A stretch of DNA of 64,000 nucleotides from Kutzneria sp. CA-103260 (GTDB taxonomy: Bacteria; Actinomycetota; Actinomycetes; Mycobacteriales; Pseudonocardiaceae), in NCBI RefSeq assembly GCF_018263855.1, contig NZ_CP073318.1, forward strand, positions 10,292,001 to 10,356,000, read 5' to 3'. The position numbers were made by a program, and so were the translations under genes. Below, piece by piece: positions 48,657-56,446 of the stretch (positions are counted from its first letter, which is position 1; each line of letters starts with the position of its first letter). Under the pieces are notes generated by a model. That model was given only the letters and a program-made list of their open reading frames with translations. It searched no databases and was not told where the DNA came from.

Positions 48657-49424
48657 TCAGTTCGAGTGGGACATCGACCGGGCTGCGGGCACGGCCCCGG
48701 TCGTGAGGCTGAGCAGGGTGTCGCCGCGCAGGCCCCGGCGCAGCGTCTCGACGCCGACCACGTCGTGGGTGGCGATGTTGCCGAGGTTGACGTGCGGCCC
48801 GACGGTGCGGATGAGCTCGACCTGGAGGTCCTTGGTCGGGGCCTCGAACATGATCAGGCCGGGGTCGAGCGCGTCCAGCACGGCGCCGAGCACGTCCTCC
48901 CGCATGTGCCCGTCGGCCCTGGCGATGCCGCTGCGGCCGCTCTCCCGTGCCTCGGTGATCACCGTGACGGCGCCGGCGTCCAGGTCCTCGCGCAGCGCCT
49001 CCACCCAGTCGGCCGGGGTGAGCAGCGCGGACCGGTCGGCGTCCTTGTAGCCGACCTCGGACAGCACGGGCCGGTGGGCCGACATCCGCCGCACGTAGTC
49101 GGCCTTGCTGCGCTGGTCCAGCGGGATGGTGCCGTTGGAGACCTCGATGTGGGTGGCCCCGGTGCGCTCGACCAGCGCCAGGTAGTCGGGCAGCTGGTCG
49201 GTCCACACGGCGTGCTCGAACAGGGTGCCGCCGAAGTAGAAGTCGATGCCGGCCGCGCGCAGCACGGCGGCCTTGCGGTCGATGTCCTTGGTCACCAGCG
49301 CGGTGCCCCAGCCGAACTTGACCAGGTCGACCAGGTGGCCGTGGCTGTCGATGACGTCGGCGAACGCGCCGGTCGGCAGTCCGGGGTCGATCATCATGGT
49401 GGTGCCGGGCAAACCCCTGCTCAT
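48657..49424 (-). CDS. comA: phosphosulfolactate synthase (ComA-like)
   Basis: A 255-residue TIM-barrel enzyme of the ComA family, which adds sulfite to phosphoenolpyruvate. I start at the ATG at 49424, with AGGAGG six bases upstream, rather than an ATG 16 codons earlier. Conserved blocks: LVKFGWGTALV (about residues 31-41), YFGGTLFEHA (about 62-71), HIEVSNGTIPL, LSEVGYKD, ITEARESGRSGI (about 154), IMFEAPTKDLQV and VETLRRGLRGDTL. These cover the Lys, Glu and Arg active site. ComA starts coenzyme M synthesis in methanogens; in Bacillus spores a homologue makes sulfolactate. The product here is unknown. Confidence 0.88.
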   Translation of the reverse strand: MSRGLPGTTMMIDPGLPTGAFADVIDSHGHLVDLVKFGWGTALVTKDIDRKAAVLRAAGIDFYFGGTLFEHAVWTDQLPDYLALVERTGATHIEVSNGTIPLDQRSKADYVRRMSAHRPVLSEVGYKDADRSALLTPADWVEALREDLDAGAVTVITEARESGRSGIARADGHMREDVLGAVLDALDPGLIMFEAPTKDLQVELIRTVGPHVNLGNIATHDVVGVETLRRGLRGDTLLSLTTGAVPAARSMSHSN

Positions 49425-49468
49425 GCGCTGCCTCCTGGACTCGGAATCGTTGTTCGACGGCGACGGCG

Positions 49469-50974
49469 TCATCGCGCCCCGCCCGCGGTCGCCAGCTCGA
49501 CCCGCAGGGCGCGGCGCAGCACCTTGCCGGTGGGCCCGGTGGGCAGCTGCCCGGTCACCTCGATGGTGGTCGGCCGCTTGTACCGGGTCAGCTCCCGCTC
49601 GCAGAGCTCGCGCAGGTCGCGGGCGAGACCGTCGGCGTGCGCCCCGGGATGGGCGGTGACGAACGCGACGGCCACCTGGCCGAGCCGGTCGTGCGGGGCG
49701 CCGACGACCGCGGCGGACCGCACCGCCGGGTGCCCGAGCAGCACGTTCTCGATCTCGAGCGGGTGGATCTTCTCGCCGCCCCGGTTGATCACGTCGTCCG
49801 CGCGGCCGGCCAGCCGCACGAAGCCGGCCTCGTCACGGGTGCCGAGGTCGCCGGTGAGCAGCCAGCCGCTGGCGTCCCGGGCCAGCCGGGCCCGCTCAGG
49901 GACGTCGGCGGACAGGTCGAGGTAGTGGCTGACCACCTGTCGGCCGCGCAGTGCGACCATGCCCTCTTGCCCGGGCGCGGCCGGGCGGCCGTCCTGGTCG
50001 AGCACCGTGAGCCCGATGCCGACCGGCAGGCCGACCGAGCCGATACGGCGGGCGGCCGCCTCGACCGGGTTGGCGGTGATCTGCCCGGCTGCCTCGGTCA
50101 TGCCGTACGTCTCCAGCACACCGATGCCGGTGTGCTCGGTGAACGCGCGCAACGTGTGCTCCGGCAGCGGCGCGGAGGCGGAGCGCGCGAATCGGATGCC
50201 GCGCACGACGCCCTCGCTCGGCGCGGGCGCCGACGCCAGGGAGGTCAGGATCGCGGGCACCGTGTTCAGCCAGGTCGGGTGCCACTGCTCGACACGTTCC
50301 CAGTACGCGTTCACGTCGAACCGGCGGTCCACTACCAGCGACGCGCCGCTGACCACGTTCGCCAGCAGCCCCATCACCTGTGCGTTCACGTGGAACAGCG
50401 GCAGCGGGGTGTAGCCGCGTTGGTCGGGGCCGAAGCCGTGGTGCCGGGCGACCCGTCGCGCGGCGTGCATCAGCTGCCATTCGGACAGCGGAATGCCCTT
50501 CGGCGCGCCGGTAGTGCCGGAACTGGCCAGCAATACCGCCGGTCGCCGTGCCGCGCCGTCGCTGGGGCGAGAGGACACCGTTGCCGATCGGACCGTAATC
50601 GGGCCGGAATCGGTGAGCGACCACATTTCCGGGTCGGCGTCGAATAGGTCCGGGGTGTCGGTGGCCAACACGTCGACACGAAGCCGGGCGACCGAATTGG
50701 ACAGTTCCGACGCGGTGAGCCGGGGGTCGAGCGGCACAGCCGTCAGCCCGGCCGCGAGCGCGCCGAGATAGGCGGCGGTGAACGCGAGCGGATCGGCCGC
50801 GACGAGCCCGACGCGGGCCCGCTGCGGCAGCGCACGACTGGCCGCACGCCAGTTCTCGGCCTGGCACGCCAGCTCCGACCAGGTGAGCGACCTACCGTCC
50901 GCGCCGACGACGAACGCGGCCGACGCGGGCCGCTCCAGTGCCCGGGCGGCCAGTAGGCGGGACACCACTGCCAT
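49469..50974 (-). CDS. AMP-forming acyl-CoA synthetase / acyl-AMP ligase
   Basis: A 501-residue ANL-superfamily enzyme. A3 P-loop LLASSGTTGAPKG (about residues 147-159), A5 LETYGMTEAAGQ (about 292), A7 GWLLTGDLG (about 372), A8 GRADDVINRGGEKIHPLEIE (about 388) and A10 PTGPTGKVLRR with the catalytic Lys near residue 487. It activates a carboxylate as an adenylate, usually for transfer to CoA. GAGGAGG precedes the ATG. It is the first gene of the operon with comA, so the sulfonate-pathway product or a partner acid may be its substrate. Confidence 0.9.
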   Translation of the reverse strand: MAVVSRLLAARALERPASAAFVVGADGRSLTWSELACQAENWRAASRALPQRARVGLVAADPLAFTAAYLGALAAGLTAVPLDPRLTASELSNSVARLRVDVLATDTPDLFDADPEMWSLTDSGPITVRSATVSSRPSDGAARRPAVLLASSGTTGAPKGIPLSEWQLMHAARRVARHHGFGPDQRGYTPLPLFHVNAQVMGLLANVVSGASLVVDRRFDVNAYWERVEQWHPTWLNTVPAILTSLASAPAPSEGVVRGIRFARSASAPLPEHTLRAFTEHTGIGVLETYGMTEAAGQITANPVEAAARRIGSVGLPVGIGLTVLDQDGRPAAPGQEGMVALRGRQVVSHYLDLSADVPERARLARDASGWLLTGDLGTRDEAGFVRLAGRADDVINRGGEKIHPLEIENVLLGHPAVRSAAVVGAPHDRLGQVAVAFVTAHPGAHADGLARDLRELCERELTRYKRPTTIEVTGQLPTGPTGKVLRRALRVELATAGGAR

Positions 50975-51002
50975 GCGGCCTCCTCACGAAGTGGGATGAC
51001 CA

Positions 51003-51042
51003 GATCGATTCTTGACTTGATCGATGTGAGTCTCCTAGGAGC
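51003..51042. promoter_or_regulatory. candidate operator for the ligase-comA operon
   Basis: Two GATCGAT copies (51003-51009 and 51019-51025), 16 bp apart start to start, flank TTGAC, and CTCCTAGGAG (51033-51042) is a 10-bp palindrome. All lie within 70 bp upstream of the ligase start, in the gap 50975-51114. Confidence 0.35.
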
Positions 51043-51114
51043 AGATTAAGAACCTCCTGTGTGCGACCGATTTGGGTGAATTGGGCGGCAACCGACAGGA
51101 ATTCGACAGCGCAT

Positions 51115-51810
51115 TCAGGCGACTTCCTCAGGCGGCGGTTCACGCCATGGCAACAGTCGAACGCGCTGCGTCGACAACAGCCCCAACGGATCCAGATATT
51201 CATTGCCCCGCAGTGCGCCCCAGTGCAGACAAGCGCTGCGCAGGCAGGCCGCCGCGCCTTCCTCGTGACCAGGCATCAGCCGCCCCACCTCCTCGCCCCG
51301 CCGGACCCGCTGGCCGGCCGTCACCTCCGGCTGCACCGGCTCGTAGGTGGTGCGCAGGCCGCCCGCGTGCGCCACCGCCACCACGCCTCGGGTTGCCACC
51401 GAGCCGGCGAAGGAAACCACTCCGTCGGCCGCCGCCAGCACCGGCTGACCGGCGTCCGCGCCCAGGTCGACGCCGCGATGGCCCGGGCCGTAGGGGCTGC
51501 TCGGCCGCTGGAACGGGCGCAGCACCGGATGCGGCGGGGCCAGCGGCCAGTCATAGCGGGTGGTCGCGGGCGGCGGCTTGGCCCGGATGACCGGGAGCGG
51601 CAGGAGAAGGTGAGCGGCGGGAAAGGGCAGCGCGGTGAGAAAAGCGATCGCGGCGGGGGAAATGGGTGGCCGGGAGGGGCGGGTGATGGTGGGGGCGATC
51701 GATGATTGGGGCCGGTCGGCCGGCGCGGTGGCCAGGGCGGCCGGTGCGGGTGGCCAGGCCTGGACGACCAGAGTCAGGAGGAGCGACGCGAGGACGAGTG
51801 CGGTGGGCAT
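51115..51810 (-). CDS. secreted M23-type peptidoglycan endopeptidase
   Basis: A 231-residue exported protein. Residues 1-25 are a signal peptide (ATG at 51810), residues 30-100 a Pro/Ala linker, and residues 110-205 the M23 (LytM) domain. GHRGVDLGADAGQPV (about 111) gives the zinc His and Asp. The usual HxH is CLHWG here, so the zinc His remains but the first catalytic His is Cys; this variant also occurs in other actinobacteria and may mean reduced or no activity. It cuts or binds peptide crosslinks in the wall. Confidence 0.85.
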   Translation of the reverse strand: MPTALVLASLLLTLVVQAWPPAPAALATAPADRPQSSIAPTITRPSRPPISPAAIAFLTALPFPAAHLLLPLPVIRAKPPPATTRYDWPLAPPHPVLRPFQRPSSPYGPGHRGVDLGADAGQPVLAAADGVVSFAGSVATRGVVAVAHAGGLRTTYEPVQPEVTAGQRVRRGEEVGRLMPGHEEGAAACLRSACLHWGALRGNEYLDPLGLLSTQRVRLLPWREPPPEEVA

Positions 51811-51862
51811 GGGGCCAGCGTCGACCGGGCGGGGCGGGTCTGACCACGGGCGATGATCCACT

Positions 51863-51901
51863 TGTGGACAACGGGGTCCGGGCGGCGGGGGCTGTGGACA
51901 A
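51863..51901 (-). other. two DnaA-box-like sites
   Basis: TGTGGACAA at 51863-51871 and 51893-51901, in direct orientation 30 bp apart, each an exact reverse complement of TTGTCCACA. They lie upstream of the M23 gene and of the rpsB promoter. Confidence 0.45.
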
Positions 51902-51938
51902 GTGGGAGCCCGATTCGGGCGTTCGGGGGGTTCGGGCG

Positions 51939-51944
51939 TACACT
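51939..51944 (+). promoter_or_regulatory. -10 element TACACT of the rpsB transcript
   Basis: TACACT fits the TANNNT pattern and would start a leader of about 220 nt. It accounts for most of the 360-bp gene-free stretch 51811-52170, together with the DnaA-box-like pair and the leader structure. Confidence 0.5.
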
Positions 51945-51977
51945 TCTGCCGCGACCTGTGTATCGCGGGTCGACTTC

Positions 51978-52014
51978 GCGTGCCAGCGCTTGCCCCTGAT
52001 CAATAGGGGCACGC
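51978..52014 (+). promoter_or_regulatory. rpsB leader with two competing hairpins
   Basis: TGCCCCT (51991-51997) pairs with AGGGGCA (52005-52011); alternatively GCGTGCC (51978-51984) pairs with GGCACGC (52008-52014). The two stems share bases, so only one can form. This is the layout of a ribosomal-protein leader control element, perhaps bound by S2. Confidence 0.35.
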
Positions 52015-52170
52015 CGTCCGGCGGTCCCGAAGGCGGCGCTCCCGAGAGGTGAGCGCGGCCGGCGGGTTCGGGCGGTGGCCAGGCACCAGGGCACTGGGTC
52101 ACCCGACCCGTTGCGTCAACCGAACCGCGCGCCACCCCGGCGCGCACGACACCAAGAGGTGCAACCGGCC

Positions 52171-53013
52171 ATGGCCGTCGTCACCATGAGGCAGCTGCTC
52201 GACAGCGGCGTCCACTTCGGGCACCAGACCCGGCGCTGGAACCCGAAGATGAAGCGCTTCATCTTCACCGAGCGCAACGGCATCTACATCATCGACCTCC
52301 AGCAGACGCTGTCGTACATCGACCGCGCCTACGAGTTCGTCAAGGAGACCGTCGCGCACGGCGGCTCCATCCTGTTCGTCGGCACCAAGAAGCAGGCGCA
52401 GGAAGCGATCGCGCAGGAAGCGCTGCGGGTCGGCATGCCGTACGTGAACCAGCGCTGGCTGGGCGGCATGCTCACCAACTTCACCACCGTGCACAAGCGC
52501 CTCCAGCGGCTCAAGGAGCTGGAGTCGATGGAGCAGACGGGCGGCTTCCAGGGTCTCACCAAGAAGGAGATCCTGATGCTCACCCGTGAGAAGGACAAGC
52601 TGGAGAAGACCCTCGGCGGTATCCGCGACATGTCCAAGGTGCCCAGCGCCGTGTGGATCGTGGACACCAAGAAGGAGCACATCGCCGTCGGCGAGGCGCG
52701 CAAGCTGAACATCCCGGTCGTGGCCATCCTGGACACCAACTGCGACCCGGACGAGGTCGACTACCCGATCCCGGGCAACGACGACGCCATCCGCTCCGCG
52801 ACGCTGCTCACCAAGGTGGTCGCCGAGGCCGCCGCCGCCGGCCTGATCGCCCGCTCGGGCGCTCGCACCCAGGCCGCCGACAAGCCGGGTTCGGCCGAGG
52901 AGCCGCTGGCCGAGTGGGAGCAGGAGCTCCTGGTCGGCGCGAACGCCGAAGCCGCCCCGGCCGCCGCCGAGGCCCCGGCCGCCGCCGCGACCGAGGTCAC
53001 CGCCCAGTCCTGA
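52171..53013 (+). CDS. rpsB: 30S ribosomal protein S2
   Basis: A 280-residue protein: MAVVTMRQLLDSGVHFGHQTRRWNPKMKRFIFTERNGIYIIDL, WLGGMLTNFTTVHKRL, DTNCDPDEVDYPIPGNDDA are the S2 signatures. The C-terminal 50 residues are an Ala/Glu tail usual in actinobacteria. AAGAGGTG precedes the ATG at 52171. It heads the rpsB-tsf-pyrH-frr-cdsA block. Confidence 0.98.
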   Translation: MAVVTMRQLLDSGVHFGHQTRRWNPKMKRFIFTERNGIYIIDLQQTLSYIDRAYEFVKETVAHGGSILFVGTKKQAQEAIAQEALRVGMPYVNQRWLGGMLTNFTTVHKRLQRLKELESMEQTGGFQGLTKKEILMLTREKDKLEKTLGGIRDMSKVPSAVWIVDTKKEHIAVGEARKLNIPVVAILDTNCDPDEVDYPIPGNDDAIRSATLLTKVVAEAAAAGLIARSGARTQAADKPGSAEEPLAEWEQELLVGANAEAAPAAAEAPAAAATEVTAQS

Positions 53014-53023
53014 CCGGCGACCC

Positions 53024-53053
53024 GCCCGCCCGCGCCACCCAGCGCGGGCGGGC
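53024..53053 (+). terminator. hairpin between rpsB and tsf
   Basis: GCCCGCCCGCGC (53024-53035) pairs perfectly with GCGCGGGCGGGC (53042-53053) around CACCCA, 11 nt after the rpsB stop. A partial terminator or processing site would let S2 exceed EF-Ts. Confidence 0.65.
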
Positions 53054-53107
53054 GTGTGCCCACCGCACTACCCGCGCGCACCCGCAGAAGGAAACGGACA
53101 CCGCACG

Positions 53108-53923
53108 ATGGCGAACTACACCGCGGCCGACGTGAAGCGACTCCGCGAGCTCACCGGCTCCGGCATGATGGACTGCAAGAGGGCTCTTGAGGAGAGCGAC
53201 GGCGACTTCGACAAGGCCGTCGAGATCCTGCGTATCAAGGGCGCCAAGGACGTCGGCAAGCGGGCCGGTCGGGCCACCGCCAACGGCCTGGTCGCCGCCG
53301 ACGCCGGCGTGATGATCGAGCTCCAGTGCGAGACCGACTTCGTCGCCAAGAACGAGGAGTTCCAGGAGCTGGCCGCCAAGATCGTGGCCGCCGCCAAGGA
53401 CTCCGGCGCCACCGACGTGGCCGCGCTGACCGTCGCCAAGCTGGGCGAGGGCACCGTCGCGGACGCCGTGCAGGCGCTGTCGGCCAAGATCGGCGAGAAG
53501 CTGGAGCTGGCCAAGGTCGTCGTCTTCGACGGCCAGACCAGCATCTACCTGCACCGTCGCTCCGCCGACCTGCCGCCGGCCGTCGGCGTGCTGATCGAGT
53601 TCACCGGCCCGGACGGTGACGCGGTCAAGGGCGTCGGCATGCAGGTCGCCGCGATGAAGGCCAAGTACGTCACCCGTGACGAGGTGCCGGCCGACATCGT
53701 CGAGCACGAGCGCGGCATCGCCGAGGCCACGGCCCGCGAGGAGGGCAAGCCGGAAGCGGCCCTGCCCAAGATCGTCGAGGGTCGGGTCAACGGTTTCTAC
53801 AAGGACGTCGTGCTGCTGGAGCAGCCGTCGGTGCAGGAGTCGAAGAAGACCGTGAAGGCCCTGCTGGACGAGGCCGGGGTCACCGTGACTCGCTTCGCTC
53901 GCTTCGAGGTGGGCCAGGGCTGA
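53108..53923 (+). CDS. tsf: elongation factor Ts
   Basis: A 271-residue protein with MANYTAADVKRLRELTGSGMMDCKRAL (N-terminal UBA-like domain), the IELQCETDFVAKNEEF core block (about residues 76-91), and a C-terminal dimerisation region. It recycles EF-Tu from GDP to GTP. AGAAGGAAAC lies upstream. A hairpin follows, so pyrH may be partly separate. Confidence 0.97.
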   Translation: MANYTAADVKRLRELTGSGMMDCKRALEESDGDFDKAVEILRIKGAKDVGKRAGRATANGLVAADAGVMIELQCETDFVAKNEEFQELAAKIVAAAKDSGATDVAALTVAKLGEGTVADAVQALSAKIGEKLELAKVVVFDGQTSIYLHRRSADLPPAVGVLIEFTGPDGDAVKGVGMQVAAMKAKYVTRDEVPADIVEHERGIAEATAREEGKPEAALPKIVEGRVNGFYKDVVLLEQPSVQESKKTVKALLDEAGVTVTRFARFEVGQG

Positions 53924-53935
53924 GGCCCGGCGCAG

Positions 53936-53967
53936 GCGGGGTCTGCCACAGTACGTGGCGGCCCCGC
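53936..53967 (+). terminator. hairpin after tsf
   Basis: GCGGGG...TGCCAC (53936-53949) pairs with GTGGC...GCCCCGC (53955-53967) with a small internal bulge and loop AGTAC, followed by TTT. Confidence 0.65.
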
Positions 53968-54015
53968 TTTCGCACGCCAGGACCACAGCGGACGACGAGA
54001 GGAAAGCGAGCTTCG

Positions 54016-54792
54016 ATGTCGTTGACCCAGGACCGATCGACCAAGGACGCCACGGCCGGCGGCGGTGACGGCTACCGCCGGGTGCTGCTGAAGCTGGGCG
54101 GCGAGATGTTCGGCGGGGGCGCCGTCGGCGTCGACCCCGACGTGGTGCACACCGTGTCCAGCCAGATCGCGGACGTGGTCCGCGGCGGCACACAGGTGGC
54201 CGTGGTCATCGGCGGCGGCAACTTCTTCCGCGGCGCCGAGCTCAGCCAGCGCGGCATGGACCGGGACCGCGCGGACTACATGGCGATGCTCGGCACCGTC
54301 ATGAACTGCCTGGCGCTGCAGGACTTCCTGGAGAAGCAGGGCATTGACACCCGGGTGCAGACCGCCATCACCATGGGGCAGGTCGCCGAGCCGTACATCC
54401 CGCGGCGGGCCGAGCGGCACCTGGAGAAGGGCCGTGTGGTGATCTTCGCCGCCGGCGTCGGCATGCCGTACTTCTCCACCGACACCGCCGCCGCCCAGCG
54501 GGCCCTGGAGATCGGCTGCGACGTGGTGCTGATGGCCAAGGCCGTCGACGGCGTCTACGACTCCGACCCCCGGCGCAACCCGAACGCGAGCAAGTTCGAG
54601 ACCATCTCCCACCAGGAGGTGCTCGAGCGCGGCCTCGAGGTCGCCGACGCGACGGCGTTCGCGCTGTGCAAGGACAACAACATGCCGATCATCGTGTTCA
54701 ACCTGCTCACCGAGGGGAACATCGCCCGCGCGGTGCGCGGTGAGAGGATCGGCACCGTGGTGAGCACCCCTGACGACAGGCCCTCGGCCTGA
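54016..54792 (+). CDS. pyrH: UMP kinase
   Basis: A 258-residue amino-acid-kinase-fold enzyme. RRVLLKLGGEMFGG (about residues 22-35), VVIGGGNFFRGAEL (about 66), AAGVGMPYFSTDTAAAQRALEI (about 145) and KAVDGVYDSDPRRNP (about 175) are the family blocks. It phosphorylates UMP to UDP and is usually GTP-activated, UTP-inhibited. It starts at an ATG after GAGGAAAG. Confidence 0.97.
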   Translation: MSLTQDRSTKDATAGGGDGYRRVLLKLGGEMFGGGAVGVDPDVVHTVSSQIADVVRGGTQVAVVIGGGNFFRGAELSQRGMDRDRADYMAMLGTVMNCLALQDFLEKQGIDTRVQTAITMGQVAEPYIPRRAERHLEKGRVVIFAAGVGMPYFSTDTAAAQRALEIGCDVVLMAKAVDGVYDSDPRRNPNASKFETISHQEVLERGLEVADATAFALCKDNNMPIIVFNLLTEGNIARAVRGERIGTVVSTPDDRPSA

Positions 54793-54853
54793 CGCTGGGA
54801 TCGTGAGCACCGGCAAAGTCACAACCGGCCAGCAGCATCGTTAAGGAGCAGCC

Positions 54854-55411
54854 GTGATCGACGAGACCCTTCTCGACGCCGAGGAGAAGATGGAAACCGC
54901 GGTGTCCGTGGCCAAGGACCATCTCGCCTCGGTCCGCACCGGGCGTGCCACCGCCACCATGTTCCAGGGCATCCACGTCGACTACTACGGCTCGCTGACG
55001 CCGCTCAACCAGCTCGCCGGCATCACCATTCCCGAGGCCCGGATGGCGGTCGTCAAGCCGTACGACGTCAGCCAGCTCAAGGAGATCGAGAAGGCGATCC
55101 GCGACTCCGACCTGGGCGTGAACCCGAGCAACGACGGCTCGATCATCCGCGTGCTGATCCCGGCGCTGACCGAGGAACGCCGCCGGGAGATGGTCAAGGT
55201 GGCCAAGAGCAAGGGCGAGGACTCCAAGGTCGCGGTGCGCAACATCCGCCGCAAGGCCAAGGAGGAGCTGGACCGCATCGCCAAGGACGGCGAGGCCGGC
55301 GAGGACGAGGTCGCGCGGGCCGAGAAGGAACTGCAGAACCTCACCGACAAGTACGTCGGCCAGGTCGACGTGCTCGTCAAGAACAAGGAAGCCGAGCTGC
55401 TGGAGGTCTGA
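54854..55411 (+). CDS. frr: ribosome recycling factor
   Basis: A 185-residue protein with the long three-helix bundle of RRF: VRTGRATATMFQGIHVDYYGSLTPLNQLAGITIPEARM, then NDGSIIRVLIPALTEERRREMVKVAKSKGEDSKVAVRNIRRKAKEEL. It splits post-termination ribosomes with EF-G. The GTG follows AAGGAG by five bases. Length is normal. Confidence 0.98.
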   Translation: MIDETLLDAEEKMETAVSVAKDHLASVRTGRATATMFQGIHVDYYGSLTPLNQLAGITIPEARMAVVKPYDVSQLKEIEKAIRDSDLGVNPSNDGSIIRVLIPALTEERRREMVKVAKSKGEDSKVAVRNIRRKAKEELDRIAKDGEAGEDEVARAEKELQNLTDKYVGQVDVLVKNKEAELLEV

Positions 55412-55443
55412 CCGACCGGCCGGCAGGAAAGAAGTTCACGGAC

Positions 55444-56331
55444 GTGACGACCACACGGGGCCGGCGGGACGACCAGGACGCGTCCGCGGGCGACTCCGGC
55501 GACCAGCCGCCGGCAAAGTCCTCGCGGGCGGGCCGCAACCTGTGGGCCGCGATCGGGGTCGGTGTCGGCTTGGGCGCGGTCATCCTGACGTGCCTGTTCA
55601 CCGTGCCGAAGCTGTTCGTGGGGATCGTGGCCGTCGCGGTCGCGATCTCCACGGTCGAGCTGGCCGGTGCGCTGCGCCGGGCCGGCGGCATCAATGTCGC
55701 CCTGGTGCCGGTGCTCGTCGGCGGACAGGCCATGGTGTGGCTGTCGTGGCCGTTCGAGCGGGTCGGCCTGCTGGCCGCGTTCGTGGTGACCATCCTGGCC
55801 TGCCTGGTGTGGCGGTTCCGGGAGGGCGTGGACGGCTACGTGCGGGACGTGACCGCGACCATCTTCGTGGCCTCCTACGTGCCGCTGTTCGCGTCGTTCG
55901 CGGCCATGCTGGTGGTGCCCGACGACGGCGTGTACCGGGCGCTGTGCTTCCTGATCGGCGTGGTCTGCTCGGACACCGGCGGCTACGCGGCCGGTGTGCT
56001 GTTCGGCAAGCACCCGATGGCCCCGCTGATCAGCCCGAAGAAGTCGTGGGAGGGCTTCGCCGGCTCGATGCTCACTGGCATGGTGGGCTCGGCCCTGTCG
56101 GTGACCCTGCTGCTGCACGGCCAGTGGTGGCAGGGCGTGCTGCTCGGCGCGGCGCTGGTGATCACCTCCACGGTCGGGGACCTGGTGGAGTCGCTGATCA
56201 AGCGGGACCTTGGCATCAAGGACATGGGCAATCTGCTGCCCGGTCACGGCGGTCTGATGGACCGGATGGACTCGCTGCTGCCCTCGGCGGTGGTGGCCTG
56301 GCTGCTGCTGCGGACGTTCATTCCCGCGTGA
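55444..56331 (+). CDS. cdsA: phosphatidate cytidylyltransferase
   Basis: A 295-residue membrane enzyme with about eight segments and a polar N-terminus (1-35). The signature is SPKKSWEGFAGSMLTGMV (about residues 198-215) and VGDLVESLIKRDLGIKDMGNLLPGHGGLMDRMDSL (about 245-279), which binds metal and CTP. It makes CDP-diacylglycerol for phospholipid synthesis. Starts at a GTG 30 nt after frr. In related genomes rlmN follows closely; here about 5 kb of accessory genes intervene. Confidence 0.96.
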   Translation: MTTTRGRRDDQDASAGDSGDQPPAKSSRAGRNLWAAIGVGVGLGAVILTCLFTVPKLFVGIVAVAVAISTVELAGALRRAGGINVALVPVLVGGQAMVWLSWPFERVGLLAAFVVTILACLVWRFREGVDGYVRDVTATIFVASYVPLFASFAAMLVVPDDGVYRALCFLIGVVCSDTGGYAAGVLFGKHPMAPLISPKKSWEGFAGSMLTGMVGSALSVTLLLHGQWWQGVLLGAALVITSTVGDLVESLIKRDLGIKDMGNLLPGHGGLMDRMDSLLPSAVVAWLLLRTFIPA

Positions 56332-56337
56332 CGGCAG

Positions 56338-56364
56338 TTGTGCACAGGGCTCGAGTTGTCCACA
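56338..56364 (+). other. pair of DnaA-box-like sites after cdsA
   Basis: TTGTGCACA (56338-56346, one mismatch) and TTGTCCACA (56356-56364, exact), same orientation, immediately after the cdsA stop. Confidence 0.4.
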
Positions 56365-56446
56365 GGTGGCCCATGTGCAAGATCGACTACGGTGTTGGGC
56401 GGGTAGGCTGAGTCTGGGGTCGCCCCCCGGGAGTGGTGGGGGCTGC

